Shown here piece after piece: positions 48,849-57,593 of a stretch of 64,000 nt of DNA. The notes beneath the pieces are model-generated. The model did not search any database. It was not told where the DNA came from and saw only the letters and a program-made list of their open reading frames with translations. Location: contig NZ_FYED01000003.1 of NCBI RefSeq assembly GCF_900187565.1, positions 203,398 through 267,397 of the forward strand. The letters are read 5' to 3'. The stretch's first letter is position 1. Every line of letters begins with the position of its first letter. The DNA is from Pseudomonas sp. Irchel 3A7. GTDB lineage: Bacteria; Pseudomonadota; Gammaproteobacteria; Pseudomonadales; Pseudomonadaceae. The position numbers and the translations under genes were made by a program.

Positions 48849-50121
48849 ACAGAGCCTCGCTCAACGGATCATCATTGCCTTTGCGCTCATGAGCGCACTG
48901 GTGGCGGGTGCCTTTGCCATGGGCATTGTGGCGACCGTGCACCTGGTGGAAGAAAAATTGATTTCCGCAGGTTTGGGCGGCGATCTTCAGCGCTTGTTGC
49001 TGATGGATAACGTCTCGGACTGGAGCCATCGCCCCGAACCGGACCAGCTGTTCTATTTCAGCGGTGGGCCGGGCGATTTTGAACTGCCCAAGGATCTGCG
49101 GCACCTGGATTCGGGGTTTCACGAGGTGTTCCGCGAGCAGCTGTCGTATCACGCCATGGTCGAAATCGTCGACGGTCGACGCTACGTACTGCTTCAGGAT
49201 CAGAGCGACTTCGAAGAGCGCGAACGAGTACTGTTTGCCGTGGTGCTGGTGGGCTTCGTGCTCAGCCTGGCACTGGCGGTTTTTCTCGGCTGGGTCCTGG
49301 CGCGCAAGGTCATGGCACCGGTCGTACGACTGGCCCGGCAGGTGCGTCATCGCGACCAGTTGCTGGGGCTGGCGCCGCCACTGGCGCCGGATTATGCGGC
49401 TGATGAAGTGGGCGAACTGGCGGTAGCCTTCGACGCTACCTTGGGACGCCTACGCCAGGCATTGACCCGGGAGCGGATGTTCACCAGTGACGTCAGCCAC
49501 GAGTTGCGCACGCCGTTGATGGTGCTTGCAAGTTCCTGCGAACTGCTGCTGGAAAACCCCGGTATTGATCAGCGTGGTCGCGCTCAGGTTGAGCGAATCG
49601 CTCGCGCCAGCGAAGAAATGCGCGATCTGGTGCAAACCTTCCTGATGCTGGCCCGGGCACAGCGCGAAGACGCAGGCATGTCGCCACAGCAAACGCTGGG
49701 TGAGGTGGCCGACGGGTTGATCAGTCAATGGCGTGCACCGATCGAGGCCAAAGGGCTGAAACTGATTATCGAGCCGGGCAAGCCGCACGACACGCGCTTC
49801 AACGCGACATTCCTGCATGCGGTCATGGGTAACCTGTTGCGTAACGCACTGCACTACACAGAGCAGGGCTTCATTCGCCTGAGCCTGTCAGACAGCGGTT
49901 TCATGGTCGAGGACAGCGGTGTGGGTATTCCCGAAGAGAAGCGCGAGGCGATGTTCGAGCCTTTCGTGCGCGGCAACGAGAAGCGCGGAGAGGGTTTGGG
50001 CCTGGGATTGTCGCTGGTGCAACGAATCTGTGAAAACCAGGGCTGGAGCGTCAGCCTGACCAACATGGAACCCCATGGCTGTCGTTTTCAGGTGGAACTG
50101 TCTAGGTCGCGGGTGAGCTGA
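48838..50121 (+). CDS. colS: Sensor histidine kinase ColS
   Basis: Membrane kinase partner of ColR, which in P. putida senses excess zinc and ferric iron. Two membrane helices (about residues 10-35 and 130-158) flank a periplasmic domain containing acidic residues such as those in HEVFREQLSYHAMVE. The phospho-accepting histidine is in FTSDVSHELRTPL, and the ATPase boxes are GNLLRNAL, VEDSGVGIPEE and GEGLGLGLSLVQ. The ATG at 48838 lies inside the end of colR. The length is 427 residues. Confidence 0.93.
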   Translation: MEFRQSLAQRIIIAFALMSALVAGAFAMGIVATVHLVEEKLISAGLGGDLQRLLLMDNVSDWSHRPEPDQLFYFSGGPGDFELPKDLRHLDSGFHEVFREQLSYHAMVEIVDGRRYVLLQDQSDFEERERVLFAVVLVGFVLSLALAVFLGWVLARKVMAPVVRLARQVRHRDQLLGLAPPLAPDYAADEVGELAVAFDATLGRLRQALTRERMFTSDVSHELRTPLMVLASSCELLLENPGIDQRGRAQVERIARASEEMRDLVQTFLMLARAQREDAGMSPQQTLGEVADGLISQWRAPIEAKGLKLIIEPGKPHDTRFNATFLHAVMGNLLRNALHYTEQGFIRLSLSDSGFMVEDSGVGIPEEKREAMFEPFVRGNEKRGEGLGLGLSLVQRICENQGWSVSLTNMEPHGCRFQVELSRSRVS

Positions 50122-50157
50122 GCGACCTGAAGAAGGGCAATCCTGATCGGTGGCCTA

Positions 50158-50205
50158 GTCATGTAAAACCTCGAAACGATTCGGGGTTTTACATGACAAT
50201 TTTTT
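50158..50205 (+). terminator. Long stem-loop after colS
   Basis: Arms of 18 bases (GTCATGTAAAACCTCGAA and TTCGGGGTTTTACATGAC) pair with one G-U wobble around the loop ACGA. They are followed by AATTTTTT. The right end of the stem overlaps the ColR box. Confidence 0.82.
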
Positions 50206-50208
50206 CAC
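50193..50208 (+). promoter_or_regulatory. ColR-binding box ahead of the methyltransferase operon
   Basis: ATGACAATTTTTTCAC matches 15 of 16 positions of the ColR consensus (the first base is A). It lies 69 bases before the methyltransferase ATG. The orthologous operon downstream of colRS in P. putida belongs to the ColR regulon. Confidence 0.72.
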
Positions 50209-50276
50209 AAAGGCATGACCTGACACTGACACGACGCTACCTAAGGTGGTCGTCATCAGAAGTACAGGAGACCTTG

Positions 50277-50948
50277 ATGATGGCCGCCCCGATCAAACTT
50301 GATTTTTCCGAGAAATACGACGACCAGCACGCACAGCAGTACCTGCTCAAACATCAGGATGGCGTCAGTCGTAAACTGTCCCATTGGCGTGACGAGCAAC
50401 TGGCGCGAAAGGCGCTGACGCTGGTTGGCGAGCCAGGTCTGGTACTCGATCTGCCATGCGGTGCGGGGCGTTTCTGGCCCTTGTTGGCGGAAAAACCCAA
50501 TCGGGTGATCATCGGCGCCGACAACTCCGAGTCGATGTTGAAGATAGCCACGCAGGCGCAGCCGGCCGATGTGGTGAAACGGGTACAACCCTTGCACACT
50601 TCTGCATTCGACATCGCCTTGCCTGATAACGCCGTCGACAGCATTTTCTGCATGCGTTTGCTCCATCACATCGGTGAAGCCGAGCATCGACGGGTGATTC
50701 TGCGCGAATTCGAGCGCGTCACCCGCGACAGCGTGATCCTGTCACTGTGGGTGGATGGCAATTTCAAGGCCTGGAAACGCAAGCGTCTCGAACGCACGCG
50801 TGGGCAAGTCGGTTACCAAAACCGATTTGTGTTACCTGCTGCTACGGTAGAACAGGAATTTGAAGAGGCGGGTTTCCGTATTCAGGAACGTCTGGACTTT
50901 TTACCGCTCTATGCCATGTGGCGGGTTTACGTATTACGCAAGAGGTAA
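50277..50948 (+). CDS. Class I SAM-dependent methyltransferase
   Basis: A 223-residue enzyme with the SAM-binding glycine loop VLDLPCGAGRFWPLL, the acidic residue in IIGADNSESML, and the later motif NAVDSIFCMRLLHHI. The substrate is unknown. Its place between colRS and an InaA-type kinase suggests a role in envelope or lipopolysaccharide chemistry. CAGGAG lies six bases before the ATG at 50277; a second ATG follows directly. The next gene starts four bases after its stop. Confidence 0.9.
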   Translation: MMAAPIKLDFSEKYDDQHAQQYLLKHQDGVSRKLSHWRDEQLARKALTLVGEPGLVLDLPCGAGRFWPLLAEKPNRVIIGADNSESMLKIATQAQPADVVKRVQPLHTSAFDIALPDNAVDSIFCMRLLHHIGEAEHRRVILREFERVTRDSVILSLWVDGNFKAWKRKRLERTRGQVGYQNRFVLPAATVEQEFEEAGFRIQERLDFLPLYAMWRVYVLRKR

Positions 50949-50952
50949 CAGG

Positions 50953-51666
50953 ATGGCAGTGCAGTGTGCAGCAGGATCGGACGTCGTTTCCCAGGACTGC
51001 TTCGACTATTTCTGGAATCAGCGCGGTGAATGGGTGGAAGAACCCAATGTCCGGCGCGGAGGAGAAAGTGGCGTAGAGCGCGTCGTGGGCAGTGATGGCC
51101 AGCTGCTCTATGCCAAGCGTCAGACCGGGCACACCTATCGCAGCCTGTTGCATCCGGTCGGGCGGCCGACAGTGTTGCGCGAGCGTGACGCCCTCATCGG
51201 TGTCGGCCAGCTCGGCGTGGGTGTCCCGGAAATCGTTTTCTGCGGTGCACAGCGCGATCCCGTGCACAAATGGCGCGCATTGCTGGTGACCAAATCATTG
51301 GATGGTTTCCTGGAACTCGAACACTGGTACGCGTCTGGTGAGCGTGAGCGTCACGGTGAAGCGCTGCACGATCGGGTGTTGAAGGAATTGGCCGAGAACC
51401 TGGCGCGCATGCACAAGGGCCGTTGGCAGCACAGTTGCCTCTATACCAAGCATGTGTTCGTGCGCGTGACCGGTGAACGCGAGGCCGCCAAGGTCGAAAT
51501 AGCGCTGATTGATCTGGAGAAATGCCGGCAGCGTTTGAGCGCACGGCAGGCGGCCGTTCACGACCTGAAGCAGTTGCGTCGCCACTCGTCGTTCAGCCCT
51601 ACGGACTGGGAAAAGCTCGTCTATTTTTACAAGACGGCGTTTGGCAGCGCCATCAAAGGTTTATAG
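50953..51666 (+). CDS. inaA: InaA-type lipopolysaccharide kinase-like protein
   Basis: A 237-residue protein of the protein-kinase-like fold found in WaaP/InaA lipopolysaccharide kinases. The lysine region is GQLLYAKRQTGHTY. The catalytic loop is ENLARMHKGRWQHSCLYTKH, and the metal-binding aspartate is in IALIDLEKCRQR. This suggests phosphotransfer to lipopolysaccharide core sugars, though InaA itself is little studied. It is co-transcribed with the methyltransferase gene. Confidence 0.86.
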   Translation: MAVQCAAGSDVVSQDCFDYFWNQRGEWVEEPNVRRGGESGVERVVGSDGQLLYAKRQTGHTYRSLLHPVGRPTVLRERDALIGVGQLGVGVPEIVFCGAQRDPVHKWRALLVTKSLDGFLELEHWYASGERERHGEALHDRVLKELAENLARMHKGRWQHSCLYTKHVFVRVTGEREAAKVEIALIDLEKCRQRLSARQAAVHDLKQLRRHSSFSPTDWEKLVYFYKTAFGSAIKGL

Positions 51667-51668
51667 CA

Positions 51669-51893
51669 ATGAAACTTGAAGTTGCGCGAGGTTTGTTTTT
51701 AGTAGGAGCCTTGGCAGTTGCTTCACTCGCGGTGGCAGCTTGGGAGCAGCCACGCACGCAAGTTCTTAGTTCAGTGAGTGGCGACCATTGCCCCCTGCCA
51801 CGGGTCGCCAAGGCATCCGTGGCCACTCAGCCCGATCATGATTTATTGCTGTTCATCTTCGGACTGTCTCAAGGATTGAGGCCGCAAAGTTGA
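51669..51893 (+). CDS. Small exported or membrane-anchored protein of the ColR operon
   Basis: A 74-residue protein of unknown function. The N-terminus MKLEVARGLFLVGALAVASL is a signal peptide or single anchor, and the remainder (WEQPRTQVLSSVSGDHCPLP, then HDLLLFIFGLSQGLRPQS) has one cysteine. It starts two bases after the inaA stop and ends before a strong terminator, so it is the last gene of the operon. A homologue occupies the same place in P. aeruginosa. Confidence 0.78.
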   Translation: MKLEVARGLFLVGALAVASLAVAAWEQPRTQVLSSVSGDHCPLPRVAKASVATQPDHDLLLFIFGLSQGLRPQS

Positions 51894-51911
51894 AAATATT
51901 GAAGCCCAAAT

Positions 51912-51942
51912 AAAAGGCCTCGCTGATGCGAGGCCTTTTTTG
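51912..51942 (+). terminator. Intrinsic terminator after the small operon protein
   Basis: AAAAGGCCTCGC and GCGAGGCCTTTTTT pair around TGAT, with T run. Confidence 0.93.
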
Positions 51943-51973
51943 TTGCGCGATTTCAGGCATGTCGCAGATCACA

Positions 51974-52063
51974 TGTGGGAGCGAGCCTGCTCGCGAATGC
52001 GGTGTATCAGTCACGTTCGTGCCGACTGTTTCAGTGCATTCGCGAGCAGGCTCGCTCCCACAG
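51974..52063. repeat. REPIN, family 1 (copy 8)
   Basis: Opposed GTGGGAGCGAGCCTGCTCGCG cores lie directly after the RND permease stop. Confidence 0.93.
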
Positions 52064-52067
52064 GTTA

Positions 52068-55000
52068 TCAGTGCAACGGCTTATCGGGTTTTGCCAACAA
52101 CGTATAAACGCATGGCAACACAAACAACGTAAACAGCGTGCCGATCGACATCCCGGTCGCAATCACGGTACCGATATCGAACCGGCTGACCGCCCCGGCC
52201 CCCGTGGCGATGATCAGCGGTACCATGCCGAATACCATCGCAGCGGTCGTCATCAACACCGGACGCAGGCGAATAGCCGCGGCTTCCTCCACGGCCTCGC
52301 GCGGTGTCAGGCCCTTGTCCTTGCGCAACTGGTTGGCGAACTCGACGATCAGAATCCCGTGCTTGCTGATCAACCCGATCAGTGTCACCAATCCGACCTG
52401 GGTGTAGATGTTCATGCTCGACCAGCCGAGAAACAGCGGCAGCAACGCGCCACAAATCGACAGCGGCACGGTCACCAGAATCACCAGCGGATCGCGGAAG
52501 CTTTCGAACTGCGCAGCCAGCACCAGGAAAATGATCGCCAATGCCAGGGCAAAGGTGACCCACAAGGCGCTGCCTTCCTGCACGTATTGCCGTGATGCGC
52601 CGGCGTAGTCGATGGCAAACCCTACAGGCGCTTCTTCACGGGCGAACTGGCGCACGGTGTCGATGGCTTCGCCCATGCTGACCAGCGGTACCCCGGAAAG
52701 AATGGCCGAGTTGAGTTGCTGGAACTGGTTCAATTGCCGTGGGCGCGCCCGGTCGGTCACGGTAATCAGTGTCGACAGGGCCAGCAATTCACCCTGGATG
52801 TTCCTGACGTAGTAATTGTTCAGCCAGTCAGGGTTATCCCGGAAGGGTCGCTCCACCTGGGCAATGACTTTGTAGCTACGGCCTTCAATGGTAAACCGGT
52901 TGATCTCCGCTTCGCCGAGCAAGGTCGCCAGCGTTCCACCCAGGTCCTGCATCGACACGCCCATCTGCGCAGCCTTGGCACGATCGATATCCACCACTAC
53001 TTCGGGTTTGTCGAAGGCCAGGTCGACGTCGACGAAAGCGAACTTGCCGGATTCCATCGCGCGTTTTTTCACCCGGTCCACCACTTGCAGCAGCAACTCG
53101 TAATCGTTGGCGGTATTGATGACGAACTGGAAGGGCAGACCCTCACCTGTGCCCGGTAACGACGGCAGGTTGAAGCCGAAAATCTGTAGCCCGGGAATGC
53201 TCTCCAGCTTGGCCTGAACGTCGGGCAGGATCTGCATCTGGGTCCGGCTGCGCTCGTTCCAGGGCTTGAGCAGGAAGCCGCCGATGCCCGATTGCACGCC
53301 ATTGAAGCCGTTGATCTGGAACGAGGAGTAGTACTCGGGAAACGCCTTGAAGATCGAGATGAACTCGTCGGTGTAGGTGTTCAGGTAGTCGAGGTTGGTT
53401 GGTTGCGGGGCGTTGGCCATCATAAAAATGATGCCCTGGTCCTCATCCGGTGCCAGTTCCGACTTGGTGAACTTGAGCAGTACCGGAATCAGGCACAGCA
53501 CGATGACGGCAAAGACCAACACCACCGGTCGGGTGTTGAGGGTACCGTGCAGCAGGTGTTGGTACCGGCGCTTGAGGCCTTCGAAAATCAGGTCGAGACG
53601 ATGGGCCAGGCCGGTGGGGTTTTCATCGTGACGCAGCAGGAAGGCGCACATCATCGGCGACAGCGTCAGGGCCACGACGCCGGAGATCACCACAGCCCCG
53701 GCCAGGGTCAGGGCGAACTCCTTGAACAGTGCCCCCGTCAGCCCCGTCAGGAAGCCGATCGGCGCATACACTGCCGCCAGGGTGATGGTCATCGATACCA
53801 CCGGCATGGCGATTTCCCGGGCGCCTTCAATGGCCGCATCCAGCGGCGACTTGCCTTCCTCGATATGACGGTGAATGTTTTCCACGACAACAATGGCGTC
53901 ATCGACCACCAGACCAATGGCCAGCACCATCGCCAGCAGCGTCAGCAGATTGATCGAATACCCCATCATCTGCATGAAGAACATCACGCCGATCATCGAC
54001 AGCGGGATGGTGACGACCGGGATCACCACCGACCGCAGCGCACCAAGGAACAGGAAGACCACCACGATCACGATCAACACCGCTTCGAACAGGGTTTTCA
54101 CCACTTCATCGATCGAGGCCTGGATGAACAGTGTGGCGTCGTAGGCGATTTCACCCTTGAGGTTCGGCGGCAGTTGGGCTTCAAGATCCGGCATGATCTT
54201 GCGCACTTCCTTGATCACGTCCAGCGGGTTGGCGCCCGGCGTGGCCTTGATGCCGATGTACACCGAGGGCGTGCCGCCGAAGGAACTGATGGTGTCGTAG
54301 TTTTCCGCACCCATCTCCACCCGTGCGACATCACGCAACAGCACGCGACTGTCGCCATCGACCTTGAGCGGGATCGCCGCGAACGCTTCTGCGGACTTGA
54401 GCTCGGTACTGGCGTTGATGCTGGTGACCACATACTCGCCTTTCACTTCGCCGGCGGCGGAGAGAAAGTTGTATTGGCGTACCGCGTTGGTCACGTCGCT
54501 GGCACTCAGGCCGAAACCGGCAAGCTTCACCGGGTCCAGCCACAGGCGCATCGCAAATACCTGGTTGCCGAGAATCTCGGCTTCGGCCATGCCCGGCAGG
54601 GTCGCCAGTTTCGGCTGGATCACCCGCGACAGGTAGTCAGTGATCTGCGGGTTGCTCAATTCCTTGCTGAAAAAACTGATGTACATCAGCGCCGAGGCGT
54701 CGGCAGCTTCCTTGCTCAGGACCGGGTCTTCGGCGTCCTGAGGCAACTGGTTCTTGACCTCGTTGGCCTTGGCCAACAGTTCGGTGAACAGGCGATCGCT
54801 ATTGGCGCCGATGCGCGCATAGATCGAAATCACCGAGAAATTCTGGCGACTGACCGAGGTCATGTAATCGATGCCCTCGGCGCTGGCCAGGCTCTGTTGC
54901 ATCGGTTGGGTGATGTAGCCCTGGATGGTTTCGGCGTTGGCCCCCGGGTACGCGGTGGTCACCGTGATCAGGGCGTTTTCCATTTGTGGATACTGGCGCA

Positions 55001-55100
55001 GCGGCAACTTGCTCCAGGCCTGGAAGCCCAGCAGCACGATCAGCAGGCTGACCACGGTGGCAAGCACCGGGCGGCGAATGAACGGATCAGTAAAAGCCAT
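52068..55100 (-). CDS. mexW: RND efflux permease, MexW-like
   Basis: Proton-driven trimeric inner-membrane pump of the hydrophobe/amphiphile efflux family, 1010 residues and 12 helices. The N-terminal TDPFIRRPVLATVVSLLIVL and the helix-4 proton-relay pair of aspartates in GLVVDDAIVVVENIHRHIEE are present. Synteny with P. aeruginosa, where mexVW neighbours the inaA/colRS and imelysin genes, supports MexW rather than another pump. It starts in a TGATG overlap with the adaptor gene. No outer-membrane channel gene is present; MexVW in P. aeruginosa borrows OprM. Confidence 0.9.
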   Translation of the reverse strand: MAFTDPFIRRPVLATVVSLLIVLLGFQAWSKLPLRQYPQMENALITVTTAYPGANAETIQGYITQPMQQSLASAEGIDYMTSVSRQNFSVISIYARIGANSDRLFTELLAKANEVKNQLPQDAEDPVLSKEAADASALMYISFFSKELSNPQITDYLSRVIQPKLATLPGMAEAEILGNQVFAMRLWLDPVKLAGFGLSASDVTNAVRQYNFLSAAGEVKGEYVVTSINASTELKSAEAFAAIPLKVDGDSRVLLRDVARVEMGAENYDTISSFGGTPSVYIGIKATPGANPLDVIKEVRKIMPDLEAQLPPNLKGEIAYDATLFIQASIDEVVKTLFEAVLIVIVVVFLFLGALRSVVIPVVTIPLSMIGVMFFMQMMGYSINLLTLLAMVLAIGLVVDDAIVVVENIHRHIEEGKSPLDAAIEGAREIAMPVVSMTITLAAVYAPIGFLTGLTGALFKEFALTLAGAVVISGVVALTLSPMMCAFLLRHDENPTGLAHRLDLIFEGLKRRYQHLLHGTLNTRPVVLVFAVIVLCLIPVLLKFTKSELAPDEDQGIIFMMANAPQPTNLDYLNTYTDEFISIFKAFPEYYSSFQINGFNGVQSGIGGFLLKPWNERSRTQMQILPDVQAKLESIPGLQIFGFNLPSLPGTGEGLPFQFVINTANDYELLLQVVDRVKKRAMESGKFAFVDVDLAFDKPEVVVDIDRAKAAQMGVSMQDLGGTLATLLGEAEINRFTIEGRSYKVIAQVERPFRDNPDWLNNYYVRNIQGELLALSTLITVTDRARPRQLNQFQQLNSAILSGVPLVSMGEAIDTVRQFAREEAPVGFAIDYAGASRQYVQEGSALWVTFALALAIIFLVLAAQFESFRDPLVILVTVPLSICGALLPLFLGWSSMNIYTQVGLVTLIGLISKHGILIVEFANQLRKDKGLTPREAVEEAAAIRLRPVLMTTAAMVFGMVPLIIATGAGAVSRFDIGTVIATGMSIGTLFTLFVLPCVYTLLAKPDKPLH

Positions 55101-56263
55101 CAGGGGTTCCTTGATCCGTCAGCGCGGGGCTGGCCGTTTTTCTCGGCCAGGGTCTTGTCGTCGCTGATGGCGATGTGCGCACCATTGTCCAGTTTGATCT
55201 GGCCGGCGGTCACCACAATTTCACCGTTCTGCACGCCTTTGGTGATCATCACCATGCCATCACGGCGTTCGCCGGTTTCGACGAAACGCCGTTCGGCGAT
55301 CAGGACAGGTTGGCCCTTGTCGTCTTTTTCCACGCTGCCGTCTTCAGCTTTTTTCTGGGCGGCGATATAGACCGAGTTGCCATAGAGCGTGTAGGTGATC
55401 GCGCTTTCAGGCACGACGATGCGTGGCTGCGGGTCGGGCAAAATGACCTGCAGGCTGGCGAACATTCCCGGCAGCAGCTTGCCGTCGGGGTTGGCCAGGG
55501 TTGCGCGGACCTGCACGTTGCGCGTGCTGTTCTCGACTTTCGGGTTGATCGCGCTGATGGTGCCGGGGAACGTCTCCGTCGGAAAAGCCGCCACTATGAT
55601 CTGCACCGGCTGGCCGACCGCAATCTTCGGCACGGACTGTTCAGGTACGAAAAAGTCGACGTACAGACTGCTGAGGTCCTGGAGGGTGGCAATCATGGTG
55701 CCGGTGGCCACGTAGTCGCCGACGTCCACCTGACGAATGCCGATGGTGCCGCTGAAGGGGGCGAGGATGCTTTTTTTGCCGAGGGCAGCCTTGAGTTGAT
55801 TGACCGTGGCCTTGCTCTTTTTCAGTACCGCCGAGAGTCGATCGAACTCACCCTTGGAAATGGCCTGGCTGCCCACCAGTTGACTGCCACGGCTGTAATC
55901 CACCTGGGCCAGTCCGAGGTCGGCCAGGGCGGTTTCGAGCAAGGCACTTTCAACGGCGCTGTCGAGCCGGACGATGGGTTGACCGGCCTTGACCTTCTGC
56001 CCTGACTCGAACTGCACATCGACGACGGTGCCGTCGGCCTCCAGGCTCAGGTCCACGCCTTGCAACGCCTTGAGGGTGCCTACGGTGGGCAGGCGAGCTT
56101 GCCAGGGCCGTTCGGTAGCCGTGGCCACGGCGACGCTGATGGGTGGCTTCGGCGCGGAGAAGCCCTGGATCATCGTGTAGATGGAGAAGGCTTTATACCC
56201 GGCCAGCACCAGCACGATCAGCAGAACAACACCCAACATGATCAGCATGCGGCGACGCAGCAT
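55100..56263 (-). CDS. mexV: RND periplasmic adaptor, MexV-like
   Basis: Membrane-fusion subunit linking the permease to an outer-membrane channel, 387 residues. An N-terminal anchor (MLIMLGVVLLIVLVLAGY) is followed by the lipoyl domain halves (VDVQFESGQKVKAGQPIVRL and ILAPFSGTIGIRQVDVGDYV), a coiled-coil hairpin, and beta-barrel regions. The start at 56263 has AAGGAA upstream; an in-frame start at 56341 would place the anchor far from the N-terminus. It overlaps the permease start by one base. Confidence 0.9.
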   Translation of the reverse strand: MLRRRMLIMLGVVLLIVLVLAGYKAFSIYTMIQGFSAPKPPISVAVATATERPWQARLPTVGTLKALQGVDLSLEADGTVVDVQFESGQKVKAGQPIVRLDSAVESALLETALADLGLAQVDYSRGSQLVGSQAISKGEFDRLSAVLKKSKATVNQLKAALGKKSILAPFSGTIGIRQVDVGDYVATGTMIATLQDLSSLYVDFFVPEQSVPKIAVGQPVQIIVAAFPTETFPGTISAINPKVENSTRNVQVRATLANPDGKLLPGMFASLQVILPDPQPRIVVPESAITYTLYGNSVYIAAQKKAEDGSVEKDDKGQPVLIAERRFVETGERRDGMVMITKGVQNGEIVVTAGQIKLDNGAHIAISDDKTLAEKNGQPRADGSRNP

Positions 56264-56365
56264 ATTTCCAGTTCCTTGGAGTAAATCAGGTGAGACAGGG
56301 GGGAACATTACCGCGAGTAGGAAGGGGAATCCAACTGGCACTTGTTACAGGTAGGTGCAAATCCT

Positions 56366-56463
56366 GTAGGAGCGAAGCTTGCTTGCGATGGACTCAAGAG
56401 CGCTGCGTTTACCCAGTAAACACGCGTAATCGTTAACGTCCATCGCGAGCAAGCTCGCTACTA
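56366..56463. repeat. Composite palindromic repeat, family 3 (copy 2)
   Basis: The outer arms TGTAGGAGCGAAGCTTGCTTGC and GCGAGCAAGCTCGCTACTACA enclose GATGGACTCAAGAGCGCTGC and CGCGTAATCGTTAACGTCC, as in the other two copies. Confidence 0.88.
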
Positions 56464-56480
56464 CAACGAGCAGGGCAATC

Positions 56481-57593
56481 TCAGATCAGATGAAGATGGT
56501 TGTCCCAGAGCCCCGCCGGCAGTTCCAGCGGTCTTGCAACCAGATCTGTCTGACGGCAATCGTAGTACCGGCAGCGTCCCTGGCCCGAGGTCACGACAAA
56601 ACCGTCGGCCACCGCGCCAACCCCGGCGCAATCGGGAAGTGGCGCGTCCAGGCGCACTTCGCCGCTGTCCAGGTCCCAGATGAAAAAGCGGTTGCCCCGG
56701 GGCGCGGTCAACGCCACCAGGCGCAAATCGCTGTGCACTGCGACGCTCGCGGTGTAGTGCCCCATCGCCTGCAACTGGTGCTCGGGCACCGGGAACGCCA
56801 CGAAGGGTTGACCGGGACGCTTGATCGCCAGCAGTTCCGAAGGCTCATGAGCCGCCCCCATGAATTGCTGGCCGGCGACAATGGTGCCGTCGCTGGCAAT
56901 GCCCAGGTGACGCACGCTGTTCATCTGCTGGGCGAGGGTTTCCTTGCTCAGCAATGTGCCGTCGCGTTGCATCAGGACCAGGCTCGGCTCCATGGCATCG
57001 AGGTTCATCTCGACGCGGCTTTCGGCCTCGGTACGAATCCCGCCGTTGGCCACCACCAGGGTTTCGCCGTCGGGCATCCAAGACACCTGATGCGGCCCGA
57101 TGCCGTGGGTGGAAATCTCGCCGCTATGGACCAGCCGTTCGCCTTCGAATGTGTACACGCCGAGCAGGCCGCGACCCGGATCGGTCGTATCGTTTTCGGT
57201 GGCGTACAGCCAATCGCCACTCTGATGAATCACCGCGTGACCGTAGAAGTGCCGGTTCGGCCGGGACGTCACGGTTTGCAGCAGGGTGCCGTCACGCAAG
57301 TCGATCAGGTAACTCTCGGTGCCCGGCCGCCGGGCGACAAACAGTGCGATCGGCAACGTCGGGTGGTTGATGATGTCGTGGCAGCGCTGACCGACCCGGG
57401 TGGCGAACACCCGGGTGCCGTCCAACCGATAACCGACGGCGTAATGCTTGCCGTCGGTATCGTCCCGCGCCGAAAGCAGCAGCGGGCTCTGATCCTTGCG
57501 CTTGAACAGCGTCCAGCCGCCCAGTGTCACTGCTCCCAGCAGCAAACTACCTAAAGTCAGAGCCTGGCGTCGCAGCATGGCACTCGCCCTCAT
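56481..57593 (-). CDS. DUF1513 periplasmic beta-propeller-like protein
   Basis: A 370-residue protein of the DUF1513 family. The N-terminus LRRQALTLGSLLLGAVTLGG has paired arginines and a hydrophobic stretch, which looks like a Tat-type signal. Repeats such as YGHAVIHQSGDWLYATEND and GPHQVSWMPDGETLVVANGG resemble beta-propeller blades. It is the last gene of the imelysin operon, which in other bacteria is linked to iron or haem metabolism. The ATG at 57593 overlaps the imelysin stop in TGATG; an ATG at 57578 with GAGGG upstream is equally good. Confidence 0.85.
   Translation of the reverse strand: MRASAMLRRQALTLGSLLLGAVTLGGWTLFKRKDQSPLLLSARDDTDGKHYAVGYRLDGTRVFATRVGQRCHDIINHPTLPIALFVARRPGTESYLIDLRDGTLLQTVTSRPNRHFYGHAVIHQSGDWLYATENDTTDPGRGLLGVYTFEGERLVHSGEISTHGIGPHQVSWMPDGETLVVANGGIRTEAESRVEMNLDAMEPSLVLMQRDGTLLSKETLAQQMNSVRHLGIASDGTIVAGQQFMGAAHEPSELLAIKRPGQPFVAFPVPEHQLQAMGHYTASVAVHSDLRLVALTAPRGNRFFIWDLDSGEVRLDAPLPDCAGVGAVADGFVVTSGQGRCRYYDCRQTDLVARPLELPAGLWDNHLHLI

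Noticed and set aside
53292..55370. Long open frame opposite the RND permease gene
   Set aside because: It is rich in H, R and Q as expected from a mirrored GC-rich gene, with no ribosome site and no domain.
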